Under the pieces are notes generated by a model, which saw nothing but the letters and a program-made list of their open reading frames with translations, ran no database searches and had not been told where the DNA came from. 64,000 bases of DNA from Gammaproteobacteria bacterium (GTDB taxonomy: Bacteria > Pseudomonadota > Gammaproteobacteria > Poriferisulfidales > Poriferisulfidaceae): the NCBI GenBank assembly GCA_026706895.1, contig JAPOXW010000006.1, positions 1-64,000 of the forward strand. The letters run 5' to 3'. A program made the position numbers and the translations under genes. This document shows, one piece after another, positions 36,881 to 45,388 of the stretch (position 1 is the stretch's first letter; each line of letters begins with the position of its first letter).

Positions 36881-37921
36881 TTATTGAATTCCGGCAAGAG
36901 CGTCCAGACGAGAGGTGACTTCATCGATTTCGATCAAGTCCATGACGCCCTCATATTCCAGTTTCGTGCCCCATTTTAATTCATCCTCGGACTGATTCCT
37001 GAAAGTTTGCGCGGCCATTCCGTATTTGTTCACGCACCATTGCCGGCTGAGATAGGGCCCGCTACGATGCGGATTGCTCGCGGCATACAGGCCGATGACG
37101 GGCGTGTCGACCCCGGCAGCCATGTGCGCGGGGCCCGAGTCCGGCGAAATGAGGACATCCGCACCTTGCAGCAGGGCCAGGAATTTCTTCAGGGTGTCCT
37201 TGCCAATCAGGTTCAGGGATTTTGATTGCATGTGCTTCTCTATCTCTTGGCCCATCTGGCGCTCTTGGGCCGACGGCCCGCCACAAAGAATGACTCGGGC
37301 ATCCAGTATGCGAGCCGCATGGTCGGCGACGGCCGCATAACGCGGTGCGCTCCAGTTCCGCAACGGATGGCTGGAACACGGGCTAATGAGCACGTTGAAA
37401 CGATCATCTGCCAAATGTTGCCCGGCAAACTCGCGAGCCTCGTCCGGAATGTGGTAGTCCCAGCGTAGGTCGCGTTCGCGTAAGCCCAAATGTTCAATAA
37501 AGCTGAAAAAACCGTCCAGCACATGCTGGCGCGATGCCGGTGCGACATGCCGGCGGAGGAACAAGGCGTGCAGGTCCTTGGCGCGCGCCCGATCGTAACC
37601 CAGTTTCAGGTCGGCACGAACAAGCGTGCTGGCCAGATTCGCCCTCAACGAGACTTGGGGGCACAGCAGAACATCGAATCGCCGACCCCCAAGTTTCCGG
37701 GCAAGAGATCGATAGCCGGACGAAGTGCCCGCTTTGTCGAATTCGATGAATTCGATGCCTAGAATGCCATGAACCAGTCGGGCCTCGCCCTTCCCGATGA
37801 TCCAGCTCAGCTCGGTGGCGGGCCAGTACTTCTGGATCGTGCGCGCGACCGGCACCATGTGCGCGACGTCGCCAATTGCGGAAAGCCGTAAAAGGCAAAT
37901 TGATTTTGGCGGATGGTCCAT
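36881..37921 (-). CDS. GT9-family glycosyltransferase (heptosyltransferase-like)
   Basis: 346 aa from ATG; the open frame extends 74 codons more without similarity. It has two Rossmann-like domains of GT-B type. N-terminal ICLLRLSAIGDVAHMVPVARTIQKYWP, the SPCSSHPLRNWSAPRYAAVADH strand-loop and the nucleotide-site SPDSGPAHMAAGVDTPVIGLYAASNP define the heptosyltransferase family (WaaC/WaaF/WaaQ-like). It very probably extends the inner core of LPS. It is divergent from the GDP-mannose gene, and is similar to the second GT9 at 40.5-41.7 kb. Confidence 0.9.
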   Translation of the reverse strand: MDHPPKSICLLRLSAIGDVAHMVPVARTIQKYWPATELSWIIGKGEARLVHGILGIEFIEFDKAGTSSGYRSLARKLGGRRFDVLLCPQVSLRANLASTLVRADLKLGYDRARAKDLHALFLRRHVAPASRQHVLDGFFSFIEHLGLRERDLRWDYHIPDEAREFAGQHLADDRFNVLISPCSSHPLRNWSAPRYAAVADHAARILDARVILCGGPSAQERQMGQEIEKHMQSKSLNLIGKDTLKKFLALLQGADVLISPDSGPAHMAAGVDTPVIGLYAASNPHRSGPYLSRQWCVNKYGMAAQTFRNQSEDELKWGTKLEYEGVMDLIEIDEVTSRLDALAGIQ

Positions 37922-38146
37922 AGCGCCCGTATTGAAAAACCCAAAGTTAGGGGGGTCGAAAGGCCGGCAGCCGCCCATGCCGCGAAATCTGAGATCGCAT
38001 GCCAGCCGAACCCGAATCACTTTTCCAGGCTGTACGAATTCCCGGCCCAGCAATCGGCGTATCTTCCAGAAGCGCATATTAGCAGTCCCGAAGGGTTTAT
38101 CTGATACACTCCCGCATTCCTGCGCCGAAGACAGGCATGTCACACT

Positions 38147-39610
38147 GTGGGCCGCCCCGTATTTCCCGTAATTCTCTCTGGTGGCTCGGGCAGTAGGCTC
38201 TGGCCGCTATCCCGAGAAACCTATCCGAAGCAGCTCATCGCCCTCGTGGACGAGCACACTTTGCTTCAGGCCACCGCCCTGAGACTCACGGCACTTGAAG
38301 ATCTTCGTTCGCCAATCGTGGTCTGCAATGAAGCACATCGGTTCATGGTGGCGGAGCAACTTCAAGCCATCGGGATGACACCCGATGCCATCCTGCTGGA
38401 ACCCGTGGCACGGAACACGGCCCCCGCCATCGCCACAGCGGCACTGGCGGCCTTGGGCTTGTGCGATGAAAACGATGAGCCCATTCTCCTGGTCATGCCG
38501 ACGGATCATGTTGTCCGCGACAACGAGAAATTCGCCTGCGCGGTCCAAGAGGCCGTGCAGGAGGCCGCCTCCGGGAAACTGGTCGCGTTCGGCGCCACTC
38601 CAGAGCATGCCGAGACGGGTTACGGGTACATCAAGGCCGGATCCGCGACCGATGCCGGCAAAAGTGCCCGGGTCGTAGAAGCCTTCGTGGAAAAACCGAG
38701 TCACGAGGAGGCCGTCGCGCTGATTGAGGCCGGCAATTGCTACTGGAACAGCGGCATATTCGTATTCGGCGCCCGTCAGTACCTCGAAGAGCTCAGCCGC
38801 CATGCGGCTCCGATCCGAGAATCCGCACAAAAAGCCCACGAGAATGCAAAGCAGGACCTCAATTTCCTGCGCCTGGACGCGGACTATTTCTCTGAAGCGC
38901 CCAATCTGTCAGTGGATTACGCCGTCATGGAGCACACTTCGAATGCCGTCATGGTGCCGTTCACCGCGGGCTGGTCCGACATCGGCTCTTGGGCAACCCT
39001 GGTGGAATTGTCCGCATCGGCCGGGAAAGACGAAGCCGGAAATGTCGTGCAGGGCGACGCCGTGCTGCAGGATACCTGCGATACATACGTTCGCGCGGAA
39101 AGCCGGATCGTCGCGGCGCTGGGCGTGACGAATCTTGTCATCGTCGATACCCCCGATGCATTGCTCGTGGCAGACCGGAACGCCACTCAGGACACCCGAA
39201 AGGTAGTGGAACGGCTCAAGCAGGCTGGTCGAAGCGAACACCGTTACCATAGGAAGATCTATCGCCCGTGGGGCCACTACGAGCAAGTAGACAGCGGTGA
39301 AGGTTTCCAGGTCAAACGCCTCACCATCCGCCCCGGGGGACAATTGTCACTTCAGATGCACCGACACCGTGCAGAACACTGGGTGGTAGTGCGCGGCACC
39401 GCCAAGGTGACACGCGGAGAGGAAACCTTCATGCTTTCGGAAAATCAGTCAACCTATATTCCGCAGGGCACCCGACACCGGCTGGAGAACCCTACAGAAG
39501 AAATGCTGGACCTGATCGAGGTGCAGTCGGGCGATTACCTTGGCGAGGATGACATTGTCCGTTTCGAGGACATCTACGGACGTGCCAGCCCGGAATCTTC
39601 GCAAAAGTGA
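38147..39610 (+). CDS. Mannose-1-phosphate guanylyltransferase / mannose-6-phosphate isomerase
   Basis: 487 aa bifunctional type II PMI-GMP, from a GTG. The N-terminal nucleotidyltransferase has PVILSGGSGSRLWPLSRETYPKQ and EPVARNTAPAIA, the FVEKP motif, and GWSDIGSW. The C-terminal cupin (residues about 370-487) has QMHRHRAEHWVVVRGTAKV, the zinc-binding isomerase site. The product GDP-mannose feeds LPS or capsule sugars. The following glycosyltransferase frame overlaps its end. manC, algA, xanB and cpsB are all names used for this family. Confidence 0.95.
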   Translation: MGRPVFPVILSGGSGSRLWPLSRETYPKQLIALVDEHTLLQATALRLTALEDLRSPIVVCNEAHRFMVAEQLQAIGMTPDAILLEPVARNTAPAIATAALAALGLCDENDEPILLVMPTDHVVRDNEKFACAVQEAVQEAASGKLVAFGATPEHAETGYGYIKAGSATDAGKSARVVEAFVEKPSHEEAVALIEAGNCYWNSGIFVFGARQYLEELSRHAAPIRESAQKAHENAKQDLNFLRLDADYFSEAPNLSVDYAVMEHTSNAVMVPFTAGWSDIGSWATLVELSASAGKDEAGNVVQGDAVLQDTCDTYVRAESRIVAALGVTNLVIVDTPDALLVADRNATQDTRKVVERLKQAGRSEHRYHRKIYRPWGHYEQVDSGEGFQVKRLTIRPGGQLSLQMHRHRAEHWVVVRGTAKVTRGEETFMLSENQSTYIPQGTRHRLENPTEEMLDLIEVQSGDYLGEDDIVRFEDIYGRASPESSQK

Positions 39611-40490
39611 CCAGCATGAATCCCCCCCCCCCCTTCTCTCTTCCGGCGGAGGCCCTGATGGCAGCCTGCCAGTCAGTGTCGTCGTCATCTCGGCGAATTC
39701 TGCCCAAACCATCCGGCGCTGCCTTGAATCGCTCACGATCTTCGACGAGATCATCGTGTACCTGAACCGCTGCACGGACCGCACGGGCGAACTGTGCGCC
39801 GAGTTCGAAAATGTCCGGGTAATCGAAGGAGAGTTCATCGGGTTCGGGCCGACGCGGAACATGGCTACCAGCTACGCCCGGCATCCGTGGGTCCTGTCCA
39901 TCGACACGGACGAGTGGCTTGGCGACGATCTCCAGCGCGCCATCCAAAAGATCGATTTCACTGATTCCAACCGGGCTTATTCCGTACGGCGGCGACACAT
40001 GGTTCTCGGAAAACCGGTAACCGTCGGCGGAGTGGGGCGACGGAAACACGTCCGGCTGTACCACCGGGACACCGGAAAATACGACTCCAAGCCCGTCCAT
40101 GAAAAAGTCGTGTTGAAGGCCGGAATACGACCGACGCTGCTGTCCGAACGCCTCTGGCATGACCAGGGAGACCGGGACCGGGAGCATTTTTCCATCGACT
40201 CTCCCGCATACGGGGTCTCCTATGCGGAACAGCACCCTGGAAAGAAAGCGATCCATCCCGGCATGGCCCTGCTACGCGCATGGGCCACATTCTTCAAGCG
40301 CTTCGTCCTGCAGGCGGGATTCCTGGCCGGATGGAGAGGCATCTTGATTGCGCACCATGCAGCCCATTCAGTCTTCGTAAAGCATACCGCCCACTATGTG
40401 CAGACCAGGGCGGATGGTCGCGCCGACCATCGGGCAGAGACGGCGGACCTGAAGGATTCGGAGCCGAACGTGACCGTCGGGCACGAGTAA
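39549..40490 (+). CDS. Family 2 glycosyltransferase (WaaE/KdtX-like), possibly phase-variable
   Basis: The GT2 domain begins at VSVVVISANSAQTIRRCLESL and carries FDEIIVYLNRCTDRT, the D-x-D motif in LSIDTDEWL and GEFIGFGPTRNMA, typical of LPS inner-core glucosyltransferases WaaE/KdtX. In the assembled sequence the domain's frame is open upstream only through manC: ATG 39549 (chosen here) or GTG 39582, neither with an RBS. An ATG at 39616 that directly follows the manC stop is out of frame because of a 12-base C run; 10 or 13 C would join it to the domain (MNPPPPLLSSGGG). Confidence 0.8.
   Translation: MTLSVSRTSTDVPARNLRKSDQHESPPPLLSSGGGPDGSLPVSVVVISANSAQTIRRCLESLTIFDEIIVYLNRCTDRTGELCAEFENVRVIEGEFIGFGPTRNMATSYARHPWVLSIDTDEWLGDDLQRAIQKIDFTDSNRAYSVRRRHMVLGKPVTVGGVGRRKHVRLYHRDTGKYDSKPVHEKVVLKAGIRPTLLSERLWHDQGDRDREHFSIDSPAYGVSYAEQHPGKKAIHPGMALLRAWATFFKRFVLQAGFLAGWRGILIAHHAAHSVFVKHTAHYVQTRADGRADHRAETADLKDSEPNVTVGHE
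39622..39633 (+). repeat. Homopolymer of 12 C near the start of the glycosyltransferase gene
   Basis: Twelve consecutive C follow A-T-G-A-A-T. Long poly-C/G tracts at the 5' end of LPS glycosyltransferase genes are classic slipped-strand phase-variation sites in Haemophilus, Neisseria and Campylobacter. Tract length here sets whether the natural ATG reads into the GT2 domain. Sequencing error in the run is possible. Confidence 0.85.
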
Positions 40491-40547
40491 CGCCGGGTCT
40501 GGGCGAACCGGCGGCGACCGTGACTTTCTCTCCCGGAACCCTGTCGC

Positions 40548-41657
40548 GTGGCTGATTCCCCGCACCCGTCATATCCCCCGAAGACCCTTTGCCTGCTGTG
40601 CATGTCGGCGATCGGCGACGTCTCGCACATGCTGCCGGTGGTGCACACCCTGCGCCACTGCTGGCCGGACACACGGTTGACCTGGATCATCGGCGAGACC
40701 GAAGCGGCGCTGGTGGAACGGCTTGAAGGGGTTGAGTTCATCGTTTTTAGGAAGAACCGCGGATTGCGCGCCTACCGGGACCTGACCCGGATCTTGGAGA
40801 ACCGCCAGTTCGACGGCCTGTTCCTGATGCAGGTGGCGTTGCGCGCGGGCTTGGCCAGCCTGTGCGTGCGCGCTTCGGTCCGGCTCGGCTTCGACCGCGA
40901 CCGGGCCCGGGACGGTCACGGGCTGTTCATCAATTGCCGGATCGCCCCCGATACCCGGCCACACGTCATCGACGGCTTGCTGGGGTTCCTGAAGACCAGC
41001 GGCATCGAGCCTGATCGGTTCCAGTACCGCTGGGATATCCCGGAGGATCCCCTGGCACGCGCTTGGGCGGAAGAACAACTGCCGGACGGCTCGCCGATTG
41101 CGGTCATCAGTTCCTGTGCCGGACACCCGGAACGCAATTGGCGCATCGCTCGCTATGCGCGGGTCGGGGACCATCTGGCCGAGGCACACGGCATGCGGGT
41201 GGTGTTCACGTGTTCCCGGGAACTTTGGCAGGTGAAATTCACGAACGAGGTTTGCGGCCGAATGCGGCATCCGCCGATCAACATGGCGGGACGCACCGAC
41301 CTGCAGCAACTGATGGCGATTTTGCGCCGGGCACGATTCATGATCAGCCCGGATTCCGGTCCGATTCACATGGCCGCGATTGCCGGCATCCCGGCCCTTG
41401 GTCTGTACGCCAACTCCAACCTGCGTCGCACCGGCCCCTACCGCAGTCTCGATTGGTGCGTGGACCGCTACGACGACGCAGCAGTCTACCGGTTCGGGAA
41501 AAAGGCTTCAGACCTGCGCTGGGGCTTCAAAATCCATGATCCGGACGTGATGGGGCTGATTACCGTGGAAGAGGTGATTCAGAGGGCAGAGAAACTTCTC
41601 GCAAGCCTGGATGGAAAGGGGAACGGATCTGTATATCCCGATTTGGCCAGTTCCTGA
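40548..41657 (+). CDS. GT9-family glycosyltransferase (second heptosyltransferase-like)
   Basis: 369 aa from a GTG. It is a GT-B fold enzyme like the first GT9: LCLLCMSAIGDVSHMLPVVHTLRHCWP, SSCAGHPERNWRIARYARVGDH and SPDSGPIHMAAIAGIPALGLYANSN. Some residues differ, including the Cys in place of R in the first strand (LLCMSAIGDV). Similarity to the 36.9-37.9 kb copy along the whole length suggests paralogues that add different heptose-type residues to the core. A strong terminator follows. Confidence 0.9.
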   Translation: MADSPHPSYPPKTLCLLCMSAIGDVSHMLPVVHTLRHCWPDTRLTWIIGETEAALVERLEGVEFIVFRKNRGLRAYRDLTRILENRQFDGLFLMQVALRAGLASLCVRASVRLGFDRDRARDGHGLFINCRIAPDTRPHVIDGLLGFLKTSGIEPDRFQYRWDIPEDPLARAWAEEQLPDGSPIAVISSCAGHPERNWRIARYARVGDHLAEAHGMRVVFTCSRELWQVKFTNEVCGRMRHPPINMAGRTDLQQLMAILRRARFMISPDSGPIHMAAIAGIPALGLYANSNLRRTGPYRSLDWCVDRYDDAAVYRFGKKASDLRWGFKIHDPDVMGLITVEEVIQRAEKLLASLDGKGNGSVYPDLASS

Positions 41658-41724
41658 TCCACTGGCGACCGGGCCGGAAACCCGTCGGACGAGTGGAAAT
41701 TTCGGGGTGGTCCTGCAATAACAG

Positions 41725-41748
41725 AAAAGGGGGCCAAAGCCCCCTTTT
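41725..41748. terminator. Bidirectional terminator
   Basis: AAAAGGGGGC pairs perfectly with GCCCCCTTTT across a CAAA loop. The A and T runs make it work in both directions, between the GT9 gene and the convergent DUF3365 gene. Confidence 0.92.
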
Positions 41749-41769
41749 CCGGTTCCGCCAATCTACCGT

Positions 41770-42288
41770 TTACTGGATCAGCGGCACGGTATACATCAGC
41801 GATCCGATGGCTCCGTCGTTCCCCGCGAAATTGCCATGGCACATCACGCATCTTTCCAGGACGACAGGCACGGCCGTTGCCTTGCGCAGGTAGCGCTTGC
41901 CATCGACGGTGACCACCTCTTCGTGAGTCGCCTCGCCCGCGAGAATCTTCTCCTTGGCCGCTTTCTCGAAAGCATCCTGCGGTGCATTGATGCCCGGGTT
42001 GACCATCACGTCGGTCAGCCCGACCAGGCGGACCTCGTGGTAGCCGCTCTCCTTCATGGCATCAAACATCATCTTCGCCGCACTTGCGCCTGAAAACTTG
42101 GAGGGATCCGTCACGTACTTGTCCGTGATTAGGACGATGGCGGTCTTGTAGAGCGTATCCAGCATCTCGACATGCTGGCGGGTTCGCTCGACCGCCGCAT
42201 CCTCGTCCGAAATGGTAACTTCGTGCGCCAAGACAAGAGACAGTCCAACTACGACCAAACCCACTGGAAGGTAATTTCGTTTTCTCAT
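41770..42288 (-). CDS. DUF3365 (Tll0287-like) c-type heme-binding protein
   Basis: 172 aa with strong RBS (GGAGAAAG). A signal peptide (about 1-21, ending V-L-A) leads to a periplasmic domain with EVRLVGLTDVMVNPGINAPQDAFEKAA and AVPVVLERCVMCHGNF. C147-x2-C150-H151 is a covalent heme motif, and the second axial ligand may be a Cys or His of the domain, as in Tll0287. These proteins act as redox or gas sensors or electron carriers, some fused to kinases; this one is a stand-alone periplasmic form with no obvious signalling partner. Confidence 0.88.
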   Translation of the reverse strand: MRKRNYLPVGLVVVGLSLVLAHEVTISDEDAAVERTRQHVEMLDTLYKTAIVLITDKYVTDPSKFSGASAAKMMFDAMKESGYHEVRLVGLTDVMVNPGINAPQDAFEKAAKEKILAGEATHEEVVTVDGKRYLRKATAVPVVLERCVMCHGNFAGNDGAIGSLMYTVPLIQ

Positions 42289-42407
42289 TTTCTTTCTCCT
42301 GCAACATCCCCTGTCAATGTCCAAATCTGTCAGGCTTACACCATACCATAAACATCACAACCGAAAGAAATACCGGGACTTACATGGAACGTTTTGCAAG
42401 CGGAGGT

Positions 42408-42581
42408 TCAGACTTCCTCAATTCGCCCTTTTTCCTTTCGGTCGATCCGCATCCGAAACTTGCGCTTCAAATCCTCTTTCGTATATTTCTCTCGCCGGTG
42501 GGGAACCTCGCCCATGCCTAACAAGGCGCGCACCGCCCTGTCCAGTTCCGCTTGCGTCTTTTCGTCTAGTTTCTTGCTCAT
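42408..42581 (-). CDS. 57-aa charged protein, unknown
   Basis: MSKKLDEKTQAELDRAVRAL begins the protein and RMRIDRKEKGRIEEV ends it; the middle carries KYTKEDLKRKFRM. It is helical and basic, with an RBS-like GGGGAT 8 bases upstream of the ATG. It follows the next membrane-protein gene by 21 bp on the same strand and could be the second gene of a two-gene operon. Family unknown. Confidence 0.55.
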   Translation of the reverse strand: MSKKLDEKTQAELDRAVRALLGMGEVPHRREKYTKEDLKRKFRMRIDRKEKGRIEEV

Positions 42582-42602
42582 AGCCCAATCCCCTCTCGCC
42601 TT

Positions 42603-42899
42603 CTACGCGAAGGCCAGAAGCAAGCCGACCCAGATGACGATGCTGGCCGCCCAGCCCCACGATACGAGCCACGGCAGCGCGAGAGTGGAAAGCACCACCA
42701 TGCCGAGCAGCAACCCCGTGTCGATGCTGGCCAGCCATACGCCCAGCGCGACAATAGCAATAATGCCGGTCGGCACCCGCCAGCCGTAGGAAGCATCATT
42801 GACGGATTGGCTTTCGGTCGGCGGTTGCCCGCCATCGTCGCCATCCTTGTAGTCGGTATCCGGCGGGTCGTTCTCTACGATTTTCAGGTTCGGTTTCAT
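42603..42899 (-). CDS. 98-aa membrane protein, unknown
   Basis: Residues 1-40 are polar (MKPNLKIVENDPPDTDYKDGDDGG and on) and residues 42-98 form two or three hydrophobic helices (VPTGIIAIVALGVWLASI, GLLLGMVVLSTLALPWLV, ASIVIWVGLLLAFA). The hydrophilic head with a membrane tail suggests a small inner-membrane protein. It is followed by a 57-aa basic ORF. I do not recognise it. The 184 bp between it and htpG shows only a short CCGAGG/CCTCGG dyad at 42994-43013. Confidence 0.6.
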   Translation of the reverse strand: MKPNLKIVENDPPDTDYKDGDDGGQPPTESQSVNDASYGWRVPTGIIAIVALGVWLASIDTGLLLGMVVLSTLALPWLVSWGWAASIVIWVGLLLAFA

Positions 42900-43083
42900 A
42901 GTGCCAATTCATCCTGATTTTTCGGTACGGGTTTATGGTCTTCTATCGCCTTTAGGCAAATTTGTCTTAGGAACATAATATTAGGATACTCCACCGAGGT
43001 TTTCGTGCCTCGGCCCGACGCCAGCCACTAATGCTGCCGTTTTTATTTATAAGGGCACAAGTATGTGAACCCATACCTTGCCA

Positions 43084-45000
43084 TTATCGCCTCGGGTCCG
43101 ACGAAGCCGCCAGCAATGCGTTTATCCGGCTAACAAAACCACCAGGGTCCTCAAGCACGCCACCATCCGCTAAGACCGCCTGATCCAAAAGCCAACGCGC
43201 CCATTCCGAGAAGCGCGCCTCGTCGGCCTGCATCCGTTGCAACAGCGCGTGGTCCGGGTTGATCTCCAAAACCAGTTTTGGTTTCGGCAGAGGCTGTCCC
43301 TGTCGGCGCATCAGTTCCCACATCGCCGGCGAGAAGTCGTGTTCTCCCCGAACCAGGCAGGACGGCGAATCGGTCAGACGTGAAGAACGACGCACCGCCT
43401 CCACCTCGTCACCTAGAGCCTCTTGAATCTGTGCGCACAACGGATCCTCATCGGTTTCTTCCTCTGGCTCTTCTTCCGCATCCGCTCCCGGCAGGTCCAA
43501 CTCCCCTTTGGCGACCGACTGGAACGACTTGCCCTCATATTCCCGAACCCAATCCATCACCCATTCATCGACCGGATCCGTCATCAGCAGCACCTCGATG
43601 CCCCGTTGCCTGAAGACTTCCAGATGAGGGCTGCGGCGGGCAGCCGCCAGACTGTCGATCGTAAGGTAGTAGATCTTCTCCTGCCCGTCCTGCATGCGCC
43701 CGATGTAGTCGTCCAGAGTGACCTTCAGCGCGTCCCCATCGTCCTGCGTCGAATGGAAGCGCAGCAATTTGAGAATCCGGGCCTGATTGCCGATGTCTTC
43801 AATCGTGCCTTCTTTCAGCACGTGCCCGAATTCCGCCCAGAATTTCCCGTAGGTTTCTTCCTGATTGGTGCTCAGATCCTCCAGCAGGTCCAGCACTCGC
43901 CGCACGCAGGCACTGCGGATGGTGTCCAAGGTGCGATTGTTCTGCAGCAACTCCCGGGAAATGTTCAGCGGCAGGTCGTTCGAATCGACAATGCCGCGTA
44001 CGAAGCGCAGGTAGCGCGGCATGAGCTTGTCCGGTTCATCCAGGATGAATACCCGCTGCACGTACAGCTTGACGCCGTGCTGCGGATTCGGATCCGCCAA
44101 GTCAAACGGGGCCTTGCTCGGCAGGTACAGCAGCAGGCTGTACTCGTTGCGTCCTTCCACTCGATGGTGGATCCAGGCCAGAGGCGGGTTCGGGTCATGC
44201 GCGACATGCGGGTAGAACTCTTGGTAGTCTTCGTCGTTCAGTTCCTTCTTCGGGCGTGCCCAGAGCGCCTTCGCCTGGTTGACCGTGTCCCAGTCGTCCG
44301 TGGGCCGCCCCTTGTCATCGTGCGACCGCAGGCGGATCGGGAATGGCGTGTGGTCCGAGTAGCGCTTGATGATCTCGCGCAGGCGGTAGTCTTCCAGGAA
44401 CTCCGACTCATCCTCCTTCAGGTGCAGGGTGACCGAGGTGCCGCGTGAAGTCGAATTCACCCGGGACAGGTCGTAACCACCGCGCCCGTCGGATTCCCAG
44501 CACGTGCCCTGCTTGCCGCCGGCGCGACGGGTGACCAGGGTCACCCGGTCGGCAACGATGAATGCCGAGTAGAAACCGACCCCGAATTGGCCGATCTGGC
44601 TGACCTCGCCCTGCTTCTCTTCGCCAAGTGATTTCAGGAACGCGCGCGTGCCAGAGCGGGCGATGGTGCCGATATTGCTGGTCACCTCCGAGCGGCTCAT
44701 GCCGATCCCGTTGTCGGAGATGGTCAGAGTCCGGTCCTGTTCATCCACCTCGATGCGGATGCCCAGTTCGCTGTCTCCTTCGTACAGGCCGTCGTCCGAC
44801 AATGCTTCGAAACGGAGCCGGTCCAACGCGTCCGCCGCGTTGGAGATCAGTTCGCGTAGAAAGATTTCCTTGTGGGAGTACAGGGAATGGGCGACCAGGT
44901 GCAGCAACTGGTCGACTTCCGCCTCGAAGGCGTGGTGTTGTTTCTTCGGTTCGGACACAGAATTTCGTTCAAAGCTTCGACACGGCTTAAATTGCGGCAC
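43084..45000 (-). CDS. htpG: Molecular chaperone HtpG (Hsp90)
   Basis: Cytosolic Hsp90. The N-terminal GHKL ATPase has KEIFLRELISNAADALDRLR, ISDNGIGMSRSE and QIGQFGVGFYSAFIVAD; the middle domain and the dimerisation domain follow at normal length. The start chosen is a GTG with an AAGG ribosome site, adding 14 residues (MPQFKPCRSFERNS) before the usual S-E-P-K-K-Q start; a second GTG at 44958 gives the conventional N-terminus but has no RBS. No sigma-32 consensus is obvious upstream. Confidence 0.96.
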   Translation of the reverse strand: MPQFKPCRSFERNSVSEPKKQHHAFEAEVDQLLHLVAHSLYSHKEIFLRELISNAADALDRLRFEALSDDGLYEGDSELGIRIEVDEQDRTLTISDNGIGMSRSEVTSNIGTIARSGTRAFLKSLGEEKQGEVSQIGQFGVGFYSAFIVADRVTLVTRRAGGKQGTCWESDGRGGYDLSRVNSTSRGTSVTLHLKEDESEFLEDYRLREIIKRYSDHTPFPIRLRSHDDKGRPTDDWDTVNQAKALWARPKKELNDEDYQEFYPHVAHDPNPPLAWIHHRVEGRNEYSLLLYLPSKAPFDLADPNPQHGVKLYVQRVFILDEPDKLMPRYLRFVRGIVDSNDLPLNISRELLQNNRTLDTIRSACVRRVLDLLEDLSTNQEETYGKFWAEFGHVLKEGTIEDIGNQARILKLLRFHSTQDDGDALKVTLDDYIGRMQDGQEKIYYLTIDSLAAARRSPHLEVFRQRGIEVLLMTDPVDEWVMDWVREYEGKSFQSVAKGELDLPGADAEEEPEEETDEDPLCAQIQEALGDEVEAVRRSSRLTDSPSCLVRGEHDFSPAMWELMRRQGQPLPKPKLVLEINPDHALLQRMQADEARFSEWARWLLDQAVLADGGVLEDPGGFVSRINALLAASSDPRR

Positions 45001-45059
45001 CAGAAGCCTTTTTCAAGTCATTGGCCAGCGATAGTCCGGCCACCAGACCCCGCCCCGCT

Positions 45060-45305
45060 TTACCGCTTATCTTCGGTAGACAGGGCATGAAACTGTAAAG
45101 CCTCGAGCCCCTTATCAAGGGCCGATAACGATCCGTCGTCGCCATACACCGCATCCAGACGCTCGGTCACCCGTTCTCCATAGCGCTGCGAGACGAATTC
45201 GGCAACGGCTCGCGCATAAAGCTCGCTTCGGGAAATACCCAAAGATTCTGCCGTACGCTCTGCAGCCTCGGAAATATCGTCGCAAATGGAAATGGTGATC
45301 TTCAT
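45060..45305 (-). CDS. Ribbon-helix-helix antitoxin-like protein (MazE-type), no adjacent toxin
   Basis: 81 aa from the ATG at M-K-I-T-I-S-I; a longer frame upstream is less likely. The N-terminal ITISICDDISEAAERTAESLGISRSELYARAVAEFVSQR is an RHH fold, and the C-terminal half (AVYGDDGSLSALDKGLEALQFHALS) resembles MazE-type toxin-binding tails. No mazF or other toxin lies on either side: htpG follows 59 bp downstream and nadA is divergent. It may be a solitary regulator or relic. Confidence 0.75.
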   Translation of the reverse strand: MKITISICDDISEAAERTAESLGISRSELYARAVAEFVSQRYGERVTERLDAVYGDDGSLSALDKGLEALQFHALSTEDKR

Positions 45306-45352
45306 ACTTCCAGCATGGCCAGAGTTATCCCACGTGGCCAAATATGCCGCCC

Positions 45353-45358
45353 TATAAT
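45353..45358 (+). promoter_or_regulatory. Candidate -10 box for nadA
   Basis: A perfect TATAAT lies 30 bp before the nadA ATG, in the 83-bp gap shared with the divergent RHH gene. A leader of about 23 nt would follow. No good -35 is visible and no NrtR/NadR-type palindrome was recognised. Confidence 0.45.
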
Positions 45359-45388
45359 AGTGGAAAGGCCCGATAATGGATTCTTTTT

